Assembly: GCF_013046825.1 (NCBI RefSeq)
Contig: NZ_CP053187.1
Span: 2,011,001-2,075,000 of the forward strand
Source of the DNA: Turicibacter sanguinis
GTDB lineage: Bacteria; Bacillota_I; Bacilli_A; MOL361; Turicibacteraceae
Length of the DNA: 64,000 bases
Reading direction: 5' to 3'
A program made the translations under genes and the position numbers. The notes below the pieces were generated by a model, which saw only the letters and a list, made by a program, of their open reading frames with translations, was not told the origin of the DNA and made no database searches. Positions 7,320-14,503 of the stretch are shown here, piece by piece; positions within the stretch are counted from its first letter, which is position 1; each line of letters opens with the position of its first letter.

Positions 7320-9917
7320 ATGACTAATAAAATTACAAATGTAGATGAATTAATGTCAACTCTTGAAACAGTACGCGCAGCACAAAGAGAATTTGCTAAA
7401 TTTACGCAAGAGCAAGTAGATGAATTATTCTATAAAGCAGCAATGGCAATCAATAATTTACGTATTCCGTTAGCTCAAATGGCAGTTGAAGAAACTGGAA
7501 TGGGATTAGTTGAAGATAAAGTGATTAAAAACCACTATGCTTCTGAATATATTTACAATAAATATCGTGATGAAAAAACTTGTGGAGTTTTATCTGAAGA
7601 TTTATCATTCGGTATCCAAAAAGTTGCAGAACCTGTAGGAGTAATTGGGGCGGTTATTCCAACAACAAACCCAACATCAACTGCATGTTTCAAATGTTTA
7701 ATGGCTATTAAAACTCGTAATGCAATCGTTATCTCTGCGCATCCACGTGCTAAAAACTGTACAAACTATACAGCAAAAGTAATTCGTGAAACAATCGAAG
7801 CAGCTGGAGCACCAAAAGGATTAATTGCATGGATTGACGAACCAAGTATCGAGTTAACAAATACAGTTATGAAAGAAGTAGATTTAATTTTAGCAACAGG
7901 TGGGCCAGGAATGGTTAAATCAGCTTATTCTTCAGGAACACCAGCAATCGGGGTAGGGGCAGGAAATACACCAGTTATTTTCCACAAAACATGTAATGTT
8001 CCAATGGCAGTTAACTCATTATTATTATCAAAAACATTTGATTATGGAGTAATCTGTGCGTCAGAACAATCAATCATCGTTGATGAATCAATTTATGAAA
8101 ATGTTAAAGCTGAACTTAAAAAACGTGGAGCTTTATTATTAAATAAAAAACAATTAGATGCTGTTCGTGAAACAATCATTGTTAACGGAGCATTAAATGC
8201 TAAAATTGTAGGACAACCTGCATGGAAAATCGCTGAATTAGCAGGATTTGAAGTCCCTAAAGATACTAAAGTATTAGTAGGTGAAGTAACGGATACTTCA
8301 TTAGAAGAGCCATTCGCTCATGAAAAATTATCAGTTGTATTAGCAATGTACAAATCAACTAACCATGAACAGGCAGTTGAAATGGCCTATACATTAGTAG
8401 AACACAGTGGATTAGGACATACATCAGCCATTTATGCAGATGAGTTACGTGCAGAAGCTGACATTCAAGCAATGGCATCTCGTATGCGTACAACAACATT
8501 CTTAATCAACCAACCAACTGCACACGGAGGAATTGGAGATTTATTCAACTTCGCTTTAGCACCATCATTAACATTAGGTTGCGGGTCTTGGGGAAATAAC
8601 TCAGTATCAGAAAACGTTGGACCTAAACACTTAATTAATATTAAAACAATTGCTAAAAGGAGAGAGAATATGCTTTGGTTCAAAGTGCCTGCAAAAGTTT
8701 ACTATAAATTTGGATGCTTACCAATCGCATTAGAAGATTTAAAATTTGATGGTAAAAAACGTGCATTCATCGTAACAGATAAAGTATTATTCGATTTAGG
8801 ATATACAAAACATGTAACAGATGAATTAGATAAATACGGAATTCAATATACAATTTGTACAGATGTACATCCAGATCCATTATTATCAGATGCTAAAAAA
8901 GGTGCTCAAGCCATGGCTGAATTCAAACCTGATACAATCATTGCATTAGGTGGAGGATCTGCAATGGATGCAGCTAAAATCATGTGGGTATTATATGAAC
9001 ACCCAGAAACAAACTTCCAAGACTTAGCAATGCGTTTCATGGACGTTCGTAAACGTATCTTCCGCTTCCCCCAAATGGGTAAAAAAGCTAGCTTAGTATG
9101 TATCGCAACTTCAGCTGGTACAGGTTCTGAGGTAACGCCATTCGCTGTTATCACTGATGATGAAACAGGAGTAAAATACCCATTAGCTGACTACGAATTA
9201 ACACCAACAATGGCGATTGTTGACCCAGTGTTAATGTTATCAATGCCAAAAGGATTATGTGCTGCTTCAGGTATCGACGTTTTAACTCATGCCTTAGAAT
9301 CATTAGTAGCAACAGTAGCAACTGAATACACAATTCCATTATCATTAGAATCAGCTAAATTAGTATTCGATTACTTACCAGAATCTTACCATGGTGGGGC
9401 AGAAGCTAAAGTAGCGAAAGAGAAAATGGCTAATGCATCATGTATGGCAGGTATGGCATTCTCTAATGCAATGTTAGGATTATGTCACTCAATGGCTCAT
9501 AAATTAGGATCAGCATTCCATATTCCTCATGGTATTGCAAATGCTTTATTAATCAACGAAGTTATTAAATACAATGCAACAGATGCACCATTCAAACAAG
9601 GAACATTCCCTCAATACGAAACTCCTCAAGCCATCGAACGTTATGCAAAAGCTGCTGAGTACTGTGGATTAACAGGACGTACAAATGAAGAGAAAATTCA
9701 AGCATTATTAAATAAAATCAATGAATTAAAAGCTGAAATCAATATTCCAATGAGTATCTCTGAATGTGGCGTATCAGAAGCTGATTTCTTAGCAGCAGTA
9801 GATAAATTAGCAGTAGATGCATTTGATGATCAATGTACAGGGGCTAACCCACGCTACCCATTAATCGAAGATATCAAACAATTATATTTAAATGCTTTCT
9901 ACGGTGAAGCAAAATAA
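7320..9917 (+). CDS. adhE: Bifunctional acetaldehyde-CoA/alcohol dehydrogenase
   Basis: Reduces acetyl-CoA to acetaldehyde and then ethanol, using two NADH; the enzyme forms cytoplasmic spirosomes. At 865 aa it is full length. Residues 1 to about 440 are the CoA-acylating aldehyde dehydrogenase with catalytic Cys246 in YGVICASEQS. From about 451 follows the iron-type alcohol dehydrogenase, with GGGSAMDAAK (nucleotide binding) and metal-site segments DVLTHALE and HSMAHKLG. GAGGAG precedes the ATG. The linker codons KRRENM are written AAA AGG AGA GAG AAT ATG, making a perfect internal ribosome-binding site before Met451, although CGT is the usual Arg codon in this gene. Own promoter, Rex-like operator and terminator. 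Confidence 0.97.
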   Translation: MTNKITNVDELMSTLETVRAAQREFAKFTQEQVDELFYKAAMAINNLRIPLAQMAVEETGMGLVEDKVIKNHYASEYIYNKYRDEKTCGVLSEDLSFGIQKVAEPVGVIGAVIPTTNPTSTACFKCLMAIKTRNAIVISAHPRAKNCTNYTAKVIRETIEAAGAPKGLIAWIDEPSIELTNTVMKEVDLILATGGPGMVKSAYSSGTPAIGVGAGNTPVIFHKTCNVPMAVNSLLLSKTFDYGVICASEQSIIVDESIYENVKAELKKRGALLLNKKQLDAVRETIIVNGALNAKIVGQPAWKIAELAGFEVPKDTKVLVGEVTDTSLEEPFAHEKLSVVLAMYKSTNHEQAVEMAYTLVEHSGLGHTSAIYADELRAEADIQAMASRMRTTTFLINQPTAHGGIGDLFNFALAPSLTLGCGSWGNNSVSENVGPKHLINIKTIAKRRENMLWFKVPAKVYYKFGCLPIALEDLKFDGKKRAFIVTDKVLFDLGYTKHVTDELDKYGIQYTICTDVHPDPLLSDAKKGAQAMAEFKPDTIIALGGGSAMDAAKIMWVLYEHPETNFQDLAMRFMDVRKRIFRFPQMGKKASLVCIATSAGTGSEVTPFAVITDDETGVKYPLADYELTPTMAIVDPVLMLSMPKGLCAASGIDVLTHALESLVATVATEYTIPLSLESAKLVFDYLPESYHGGAEAKVAKEKMANASCMAGMAFSNAMLGLCHSMAHKLGSAFHIPHGIANALLINEVIKYNATDAPFKQGTFPQYETPQAIERYAKAAEYCGLTGRTNEEKIQALLNKINELKAEINIPMSISECGVSEADFLAAVDKLAVDAFDDQCTGANPRYPLIEDIKQLYLNAFYGEAK
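8655..8672 (+). promoter_or_regulatory. Internal Shine-Dalgarno and ATG within adhE
   Basis: AAAAGGAGAG at 8655-8664 lies 7 nt before in-frame ATG 8670 (Met451), exactly at the boundary between the aldehyde and alcohol dehydrogenase domains. It could allow separate synthesis of the C-terminal domain (about 415 aa, starting MLWFKVPAK). The conserved protein sequence KRRENM partly forces this, so function is an inference. Confidence 0.4.
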
Positions 9918-9930
9918 TTAAAGTATTAAT

Positions 9931-9966
9931 AAAAAAACTCCCTCACGCACACGAGGGAGTTTTTTA
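9931..9966 (+). terminator. Intrinsic terminator after adhE
   Basis: Stem AAAAAACTCCCTC / GAGGGAGTTTTTT with an 8-nt loop. Confidence 0.92.
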
Positions 9967-10044
9967 TGATCTTAAAAATAGTCCTTTACTAAAACAGAAA
10001 TAAGGACTAAATTAAAATTTTAGAATAGAAAAAGTTTTCTTCGC

Positions 10045-10084
10045 ATAAAAAAATCCCTTAAAAGATAAATCAAGGGATTTTTTA
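10045..10084 (-). terminator. Intrinsic terminator of the ABC transporter operon
   Basis: Stem AAATCCCTT (10051-10059) / AAGGGATTT (10072-10080); the minus-strand transcript ends in a T-run. A-runs on both sides make it potentially bidirectional. Confidence 0.85.
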
Positions 10085-10091
10085 AATTTTA

Positions 10092-10769
10092 TTATTGATT
10101 CGCAACGACAACTTTACCGTCTTCAATACGATAAATAACATCACTATGCTGCGCGACACGGTCAGAGTGAGTGACAACAATGATACATTTATTAAATTGA
10201 TGAGCTAAAACACGGAATAAGTCACAGATTTCTGCTTCTGTTTGAGAATCTAAGTTTCCAGTCGGTTCATCGGCAAAAATCAGATCAGCTCCGGTAACAA
10301 GCGCACGAGCAATTGCGACACGTTGTTGTTCTCCCCCAGAAAGTTGTTTAATAAATTTATGAGCTTTGATTTTTGAAATACCAAGTTTCTCTAAAAATCC
10401 TAAGGCTATTTCACGTTTATTTTTAGGCATTTCATTATCTGTAATTTTCATCGCCATTTCAACATTTTCAACAGCTGTTAAATAAGGAATCAAGTTGAAA
10501 GACTGGAATACGATTGCCATATGATTACGACGATATTTCACAAAACCAATTTCTTGAATCGGTTTTCCGTCTACAATCACTTGGCCTTGTTGGATATCGT
10601 CAAGTCCCGCTGCAATTGAGAGTAACGTTGATTTTCCAGATCCAGATGGACCTAAAATAGAATAAAACTGTCCACGTTCAAACGTACAATTGACATCTTC
10701 AAGGACAATACGGCGAATATCACCGTCAACATAAGCATGAGAAAGATTTCTTAACTCTAAGATAGACAT
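10092..10769 (-). CDS. ABC transporter ATP-binding protein, MacB/LolD type
   Basis: Nucleotide-binding subunit (225 aa) of the FtsX-type exporter encoded just upstream. Walker [10 protein letters not shown] is at residues 40-48, signature LSGGEQQR at 143-150, Walker [10 protein letters not shown] at about 163-171, and a switch His in VVTHSD. These are hallmarks of the MacB/LolD/BceA group, which drives mechanotransmission rather than classical transport. GAGGTG precedes the ATG. It follows its permease by 16 nt, so the two form one operon. Substrate unknown; such pairs often act in peptide export or antimicrobial-peptide resistance, but no two-component system is adjacent. Confidence 0.9.
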   Translation of the reverse strand: MSILELRNLSHAYVDGDIRRIVLEDVNCTFERGQFYSILGPSGSGKSTLLSIAAGLDDIQQGQVIVDGKPIQEIGFVKYRRNHMAIVFQSFNLIPYLTAVENVEMAMKITDNEMPKNKREIALGFLEKLGISKIKAHKFIKQLSGGEQQRVAIARALVTGADLIFADEPTGNLDSQTEAEICDLFRVLAHQFNKCIIVVTHSDRVAQHSDVIYRIEDGKVVVANQ

Positions 10770-10785
10770 TATAAGGCACCTCGCT

Positions 10786-12318
10786 TTATCGAATGGTTAA
10801 AATAGTTTTTGGATTATATCGCATGATGAAGATAATCGGAATAAAGGTACTAACAGCAACAACTAGAAGTCCATAGGCCATTAATTCAAGATAAACAATT
10901 GGATCGAGTTCAATATTAAAGCTTGTGACGAAGTCAGTATATTGTAATGTTGAGCTTTCGTTACTATACATTTGCTCAGGAACATAAATATTAAAATTAT
11001 TTGATTGCGTCATCGCGCTTTCCATTTGGGTTTGTAATAGTTGTTGTCCGTAGTATTTAGCGATAAAATTACCAGAAACAATTGATAAGCTAAAGGCTAC
11101 TAAGGCAATAATTAATAACTCGCTCATTAATTGACCAATGACTTTAAGTTTACTTTCACCAAGAGATAATAGAACCCCAATTTCATATTCACGGCTTTTT
11201 AACGTTAATGAAGTAATTAAACTTAAGATTAAAATTCCAGCTCCAAACACAATGTAAATAATTAAATTTGACGTTTGAGTCATGCTATCAATTGATTTAG
11301 CAATTGAATCATACGTTGAATTCCCAACTTTTAAAACATGATATTCAGAAGGTAATAAGCGTGTATTATCTTCGATAAAATCACGCACTTTTAGAGGATC
11401 TTTTAATAAATAACCGATGGTATTCGGTTGAACTTCACTATATTGCTCTAAATATTCGTCTGCTTCTTCTTGTGTCCAATACCCCTGGGCAATACTTTCT
11501 TGAATTGATTCCTTTTGTACTTCAAAACTTAACTCATAAGCGACATTATAAGGCACATAAATTTGAGTCGCCACACGTTCTGTCATCCATGTGTCATTTT
11601 GGTCGGCTGCACTTAAATTTCGATAAATTCCAACAATTTCAAAATCATTTTCAGTTGTACTTGGAAGTGCTGCTTCTTCAGCATCCCAAACCATTTTGAA
11701 ATCGACAGGGAGCGTATCTCCAACAGATAAATTATTTGCTTTAGCAAGGTTTTCTTCAATAACTAGCACATAATTGCTATTAGCGACATCATCTTCATTA
11801 ATTCCACGTCCATCTACAATTTCAATCGTTCCACTGGCTACTTTAAATTCACTAGAACTTGATCCTAACATTTCATAGTAATCTGGTTCTTGGAACGTTT
11901 CAGTATTTCCTTCTGAATCAGTACTTGTAATCCAATTTCCCCCGCCTTGGCTATTAGGATCTTTGTATGCCTTAATTGAACGAATTAAAGCAGTTGATTG
12001 TGTACTTAAATCAAAAGCTTCCACATCGTTTGAACGACCAATTTCAAGGGCAGTCTCGAGCGAAATGTTTGGCATGGGATCTGTTTCCGAGTCAACAAAT
12101 CCAAGCTCTTGAGCACGCCAATATCTATCATAATCTTGAGTGTAATAAATGATAGGAGTCATTTGACTAAGTGTTGCATTGGTTGCCTTCTCAGTCCCTT
12201 TAAGAATAAAAATTCCTGTTACGATGAGATTGGAAATGACAAACATAACTAAAAAAATCATTAATGATTTCATCGGCTTACGAATATTTTGTTTCCAAGC
12301 ACGAAATAAAAAATCCAT
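10786..12318 (-). CDS. ABC transporter permease with FtsX domain
   Basis: Membrane partner of the ATPase downstream. The 510-aa protein has a first transmembrane helix at about residues 20-40, a long extracellular domain (about 45-350, rich in Asp/Glu/Ser/Thr, the MacB-like periplasmic core), and three C-terminal helices (about 352-372, 393-415 and 475-500), the FtsX topology. The context and fold say exporter or lipoprotein/peptide-handling machine; the cargo cannot be read from sequence. SD GGGGAGAA precedes the ATG. Confidence 0.85.
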   Translation of the reverse strand: MDFLFRAWKQNIRKPMKSLMIFLVMFVISNLIVTGIFILKGTEKATNATLSQMTPIIYYTQDYDRYWRAQELGFVDSETDPMPNISLETALEIGRSNDVEAFDLSTQSTALIRSIKAYKDPNSQGGGNWITSTDSEGNTETFQEPDYYEMLGSSSSEFKVASGTIEIVDGRGINEDDVANSNYVLVIEENLAKANNLSVGDTLPVDFKMVWDAEEAALPSTTENDFEIVGIYRNLSAADQNDTWMTERVATQIYVPYNVAYELSFEVQKESIQESIAQGYWTQEEADEYLEQYSEVQPNTIGYLLKDPLKVRDFIEDNTRLLPSEYHVLKVGNSTYDSIAKSIDSMTQTSNLIIYIVFGAGILILSLITSLTLKSREYEIGVLLSLGESKLKVIGQLMSELLIIALVAFSLSIVSGNFIAKYYGQQLLQTQMESAMTQSNNFNIYVPEQMYSNESSTLQYTDFVTSFNIELDPIVYLELMAYGLLVVAVSTFIPIIFIMRYNPKTILTIR

Positions 12319-12437
12319 GTATAGTTCTCCCCTTTATAATAAAAATAATGGATAAAATAATAAAACTTACCATTTCATCTGTTTTATATTTTATCATAAA
12401 GAGTAGCTAGAAACGTGTCTGAGTCATTAAATTAAGA

Positions 12438-12451
12438 AATTCTTAAGAATT
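12438..12451. repeat. Palindrome AATTCTTAAGAATT upstream of the ABC permease
   Basis: Perfect 14-bp palindrome about 120 bp before the permease start, next to the micro-ORF terminator. It might be an operator for the ABC operon, but it is AT-rich and could be chance. Confidence 0.3.
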
Positions 12452-12478
12452 AAAAAAGTAGCACCGAAGTGCTACTTT
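12452..12478 (-). terminator. UUCG-loop terminator of the micro-ORF array
   Basis: Stem AAAGTAGCAC (12455-12464) / GTGCTACTTT (12469-12478). On the minus strand the loop reads TTCG, a very stable tetraloop, followed by a six-T tail. It is the first terminator downstream of the micro-ORF array, so a minus-strand transcript through the array ends here. Confidence 0.85.
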
Positions 12479-12483
12479 ATCAC

Positions 12484-12510
12484 TTATTTAATTGTAACAA
12501 ATCGATTCAA
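12484..12510 (-). CDS. Micro-ORF, type B copy 4 (8 codons, TTG start)
   Basis: Last and most divergent copy. The transcript strand reads AAATGAGGTGTTTCCATTG: a GAGG ribosome-binding site 8 nt before a TTG, then MNRFVTIK and TAA. The upstream 20 nt match the other B copies but the coding part has diverged. Whether TTG is used is an inference. Confidence 0.3.
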   Translation of the reverse strand: MNRFVTIK

Positions 12511-12572
12511 TGGAAACACCTCATTTAACATATCACTTAGTGTTTGAACAAAAGTTAACTGATACACGAGAT

Positions 12573-12602
12573 TTATAACAAACTAGTGCTAAACCAGTAC
12601 AA
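12573..12602 (-). CDS. Micro-ORF, type B copy 3 (9 codons, TTG start)
   Basis: GAGGTG ribosome-binding site followed after 8 nt by TTG, encoding MYWFSTSLL then TAA. It is the best-preserved B copy. An alternative frame starts at the ATG that overlaps the ribosome-binding site (MRCFRCT...), so the coding frame is not settled. Confidence 0.35.
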   Translation of the reverse strand: MYWFSTSLL

Positions 12603-12653
12603 CGGAAACACCTCATTTACGTTATAGTGTTAAATCATACACAACCACATCAT

Positions 12654-12683
12654 TTATAATAAATCAGTGAATAAACGGTACAA
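12654..12683 (-). CDS. Micro-ORF, type B copy 2 (9 codons, TTG start)
   Basis: The same ribosome-binding site as the other B copies precedes TTG; the peptide would be MYRLFTDLL then TAA. Compared with copy 3, the penultimate Leu codons differ synonymously (TTG versus TTA), weak support for this frame. Confidence 0.35.
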   Translation of the reverse strand: MYRLFTDLL

Positions 12684-12741
12684 TGGAAACACCTCAATTA
12701 CGCTCATTTAGCGTTTTATAGTACAGAAGCAAACACCACAT

Positions 12742-12771
12742 TTATAACAAATTAGTGCTTAATCAGTACAA
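12742..12771 (-). pseudogene. Micro-ORF, type B copy 1, interrupted by a stop at codon 3
   Basis: Same 20-nt leader and same spacing to the terminal TTA TAA as copy 3, but codon 3 is TGA where copy 3 has TGG. Read through, it would be MY-stop-LSTNLL. Either this copy has decayed or the B repeats are not translated in this frame. Confidence 0.3.
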
Positions 12772-12795
12772 CGGAAACACCTCATTTATGATGAT

Positions 12796-12843
12796 TTAGT
12801 GTCTATTAGAATCAATTGTTAAAGTTGGCGGATTGGATTTCAT
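12796..12843 (-). CDS. Micro-ORF, type A (NPP peptide) copy 5, 15 aa
   Basis: GCGAGGGATAAAAC-ATG, then MKSNPPTLTIDSNRH and TAA. Shares the N-terminal pattern M-x-x-N-P-P-[KT]-[FLY] with four neighbours and the longer, variable tail seen in some. Its stop is 24 nt before the first type B TTG. Confidence 0.5.
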   Translation of the reverse strand: MKSNPPTLTIDSNRH

Positions 12844-12886
12844 GTTTTATCCCTCGCATTTTTGATAATAAAATCGTGATAACAAC

Positions 12887-12913
12887 TTAAAACTTTGGCG
12901 GATTAGCTAACAT
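12887..12913 (-). CDS. Micro-ORF, type A (NPP peptide) copy 4, 8 aa
   Basis: TGTGAGG ribosome-binding site 8 nt before ATG, then MLANPPKF and TAA. Only 43 nt separate its stop from the next copy, too little for a separate promoter, so the copies are probably cotranscribed. Confidence 0.55.
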   Translation of the reverse strand: MLANPPKF

Positions 12914-12985
12914 AACATCATCCTCACATTCTACAAAAACTGCAAAACATTGAGTAACAGTAAGTGCATAATCAAGAATTTCTAA

Positions 12986-13030
12986 TTAAAGAAAATTCAA
13001 CTCCAAAAACGTTGGTGGATTAGATTCCAT
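12986..13030 (-). CDS. Micro-ORF, type A (NPP peptide) copy 3, 14 aa
   Basis: TGTGAGGGATCAAGG-ATG, then MESNPPTFLELNFL and TAA. One proline codon is CCA where the other copies use CCG, a synonymous change consistent with selection on the peptide. Confidence 0.55.
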   Translation of the reverse strand: MESNPPTFLELNFL

Positions 13031-13101
13031 CCTTGATCCCTCACATTTCTTTAAGAGTTTGTGACACTGGATCTTTCGTGTTTTTCACGGTAATAATTTT
13101 A

Positions 13102-13128
13102 TCAAAACTTTGGCGGATTTGCATTCAT
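13102..13128 (-). CDS. Micro-ORF, type A (NPP peptide) copy 2, 8 aa
   Basis: CGTGAGGGATCAAG-ATG, then MNANPPKF and TGA. It starts 15 nt after the stop of copy 1. It ends in the same PPKF as copy 4 but uses a different stop codon. Confidence 0.55.
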   Translation of the reverse strand: MNANPPKF

Positions 13129-13143
13129 CTTGATCCCTCACGT

Positions 13144-13194
13144 TTAATTAGAATTTGACGTGATATTTAAATAAGTTGGCGGAATATCGTTCAT
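13144..13194 (-). CDS. Micro-ORF, type A (NPP peptide) copy 1, 16 aa
   Basis: First of the array, 72 nt after the SASP stop. CTGTGAGG precedes ATG by 8 nt; the peptide is MNDIPPTYLNITSNSN. Asn4 of the family is Ile here but Pro-Pro is kept. No terminator was seen between the SASP gene and this ORF, so it is probably on the same sporulation transcript. Confidence 0.5.
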   Translation of the reverse strand: MNDIPPTYLNITSNSN

Positions 13195-13266
13195 GTTATG
13201 ACCTCACAGTCTTGTTTGATAAAACGGACCTTGACGCTTTGACATGAAACAGTATACCTAGTTTAA

Positions 13267-13482
13267 TTATTGTTGGTTTTGAGAAGCACCTAATTGTGAT
13301 TGAGCTTGTTTCACTAAACGTTTAGTGATTTCACCACCAACAGATCCGTTTTGACGAGCTGTAGCATCAGCTCCTAAAGTAACACCTTGTTCACTAGCAA
13401 TCTCATATTTCATTTGATCGATAGCAGCTTGTGCTGATGGGACAACTAATTTGTTTGATGAGTTGTTTGAATTGTTTGTCAT
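13267..13482 (-). CDS. Alpha/beta-type small acid-soluble spore protein (71 aa)
   Basis: Binds and protects DNA in the dormant spore and is degraded at germination. It shows the SASP core [20 protein letters not shown], the GPR protease recognition segment [11 protein letters not shown] and the conserved [12 protein letters not shown] tail. The reading frame extends upstream, but AGGAGGTG sits just before ATG 13482, which gives [15 protein letters not shown]. Last of four tandem SASP genes, with a sigma-G-like promoter of its own; the micro-ORF array follows it. Confidence 0.93.
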   Translation of the reverse strand: MTNNSNNSSNKLVVPSAQAAIDQMKYEIASEQGVTLGADATARQNGSVGGEITKRLVKQAQSQLGASQNQQ

Positions 13483-13505
13483 GTTGTTCACCTCCTGACA
13501 ATAAA

Positions 13506-13535
13506 TATAATATCCATCCATCGACAAATTCATAC
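13506..13535 (-). promoter_or_regulatory. Sigma-G-like promoter of the 71-aa SASP gene
   Basis: Minus strand: GTATG (13531-13535), 18-bp spacer, TATTATA (13506-13512), close to the forespore consensus GHATR-N17/18-CATWHTA. It lies within an 8-bp inverted repeat TCCATCGA/TCGATGGA (about 13518-13550). Confidence 0.5.
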
Positions 13536-13588
13536 GAATCTATCGATGGAAATTTATTCATATTTTTTAGAAGCTTAGTAGTAAAGAA

Positions 13589-13612
13589 AATAACGTTGGC
13601 CCAATCGTTATT
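13589..13612 (-). terminator. Terminator overlapping the stop of the 65-aa SASP gene
   Basis: AATAACG (13589-13595) pairs with CGTTATT (13606-13612); the minus-strand transcript continues TTTTCTTTACT. The hairpin includes the stop codon. Confidence 0.55.
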
Positions 13613-13805
13613 TTTGTGAAGTTCCACTCATTTGTTGCTGTGCCATTGCAACTAAACGTTTCGTAATTTCACCACCGACTGAACCGTTAAGACGTGAAGA
13701 TGTATCAGCACCTAATTCGACACCAAATTCGCGAGCAATCTCATATTTCATTTGATCAAGAGCAGCTTGAGCACCAGGAACCACTAATTTATTACGACTT
13801 GACAT
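13608..13805 (-). CDS. Alpha/beta-type small acid-soluble spore protein (65 aa)
   Basis: Second-last SASP of the cluster. [20 protein letters not shown] start, GPR site region [11 protein letters not shown], and the [12 protein letters not shown] motif. AGGAGGTTATTAAT precedes the ATG. It differs from its neighbours at many positions, so the tandem copies are old. Expected to be forespore-specific. Confidence 0.93.
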   Translation of the reverse strand: MSSRNKLVVPGAQAALDQMKYEIAREFGVELGADTSSRLNGSVGGEITKRLVAMAQQQMSGTSQK

Positions 13806-13880
13806 ATTAATAACCTCCTGTAATGGTAATCTTGAATGATACTTCTGTTTCTTTTTCTTTAAAACTAAATTTAAATCCGG

Positions 13881-14063
13881 TTATTTTAAGTTTTGTTTAG
13901 CTTGGGCAATTAAACGTTTTGTAATCTCACCGCCAACAGCTCCATTTTCTTGAGCTGTTGCAGTACGTCCAAAGTTAACACCAAGTTCTTTAGCAATTTC
14001 GTATTTCATTTGATCCACGGCTTCTTGAGCACCAGGAACGATTAATTTATTACGAGTAGCCAT
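13881..14063 (-). CDS. Alpha/beta-type small acid-soluble spore protein (60 aa)
   Basis: MATRNKLIVPGAQEAVDQMK, GPR site region EIAKELGVNFG, then [17 protein letters not shown]. An upstream in-frame GTG at 14072 lies within the GGGAGGTG site, so ATG 14063 is the start. The shortest of the four SASPs, with a clipped C-terminus. Confidence 0.93.
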   Translation of the reverse strand: MATRNKLIVPGAQEAVDQMKYEIAKELGVNFGRTATAQENGAVGGEITKRLIAQAKQNLK

Positions 14064-14146
14064 AGGGGGCACCTCCCGATAGATATCAATTGTAACTTTA
14101 ATGACAATTGAAGTTGAATAACAAAACCTTTAAATTAAATTCATAA

Positions 14147-14350
14147 CTATTTTTGGTTAGTATAGCTTGATCCAAGTTGTGATTGAGCTTGTTTCACTAA
14201 ACGTTTAGTGATTTCACCACCAACTGAACCGTTTTGACGAGCTGTAGCATCAGCCCCTAAAGTCACACCTAATTCACTAGCAATCTCAGCTTTCATGTTA
14301 TCAATTGCAGCTTGAGCACCAGGAACCACTAATTTATTACGGTTTGCCAT
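14147..14350 (-). CDS. Alpha/beta-type small acid-soluble spore protein (67 aa)
   Basis: First of the tandem set: [23 protein letters not shown] site region [31 protein letters not shown]. Its C-terminal half is nearly identical to that of the 71-aa SASP. GGAGGTG precedes ATG 14350. Divergent from the trmH-like gene; a sigma-G-like promoter lies upstream. Confidence 0.93.
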   Translation of the reverse strand: MANRNKLVVPGAQAAIDNMKAEIASELGVTLGADATARQNGSVGGEITKRLVKQAQSQLGSSYTNQK

Positions 14351-14372
14351 GATTGTCACCTCCTGACAATCA

Positions 14373-14401
14373 TAATTTGTGCAGATTCGACAAAATAATA
14401 C
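14373..14401 (-). promoter_or_regulatory. Sigma-G-like promoter of the first SASP gene
   Basis: Minus strand: GTATT (14397-14401), 17-bp spacer, CAAATTA (14373-14379); four of five and six of seven consensus positions. Confidence 0.45.
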
Positions 14402-14503
14402 ACTTAAATAAATATTTTTTTAAAAAAATCAGTTGTAAGATTCAAAAATAGTGTATAGTAAAGAAGACGAATTAAATAAACAATCAATATAATAGGTGAT
14501 GAG

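Noticed and set aside
12490..13200. CRISPR-like array
   Set aside because: Repeats are two different, imperfect types at uneven spacing with coding-like SD-ATG structure, and there are no cas genes.
13403..13627. Minus-strand 74-codon frame overlapping the SASP gene
   Set aside because: Covers the SASP promoter and runs out of frame through its 5' half; no ribosome-binding site or family.
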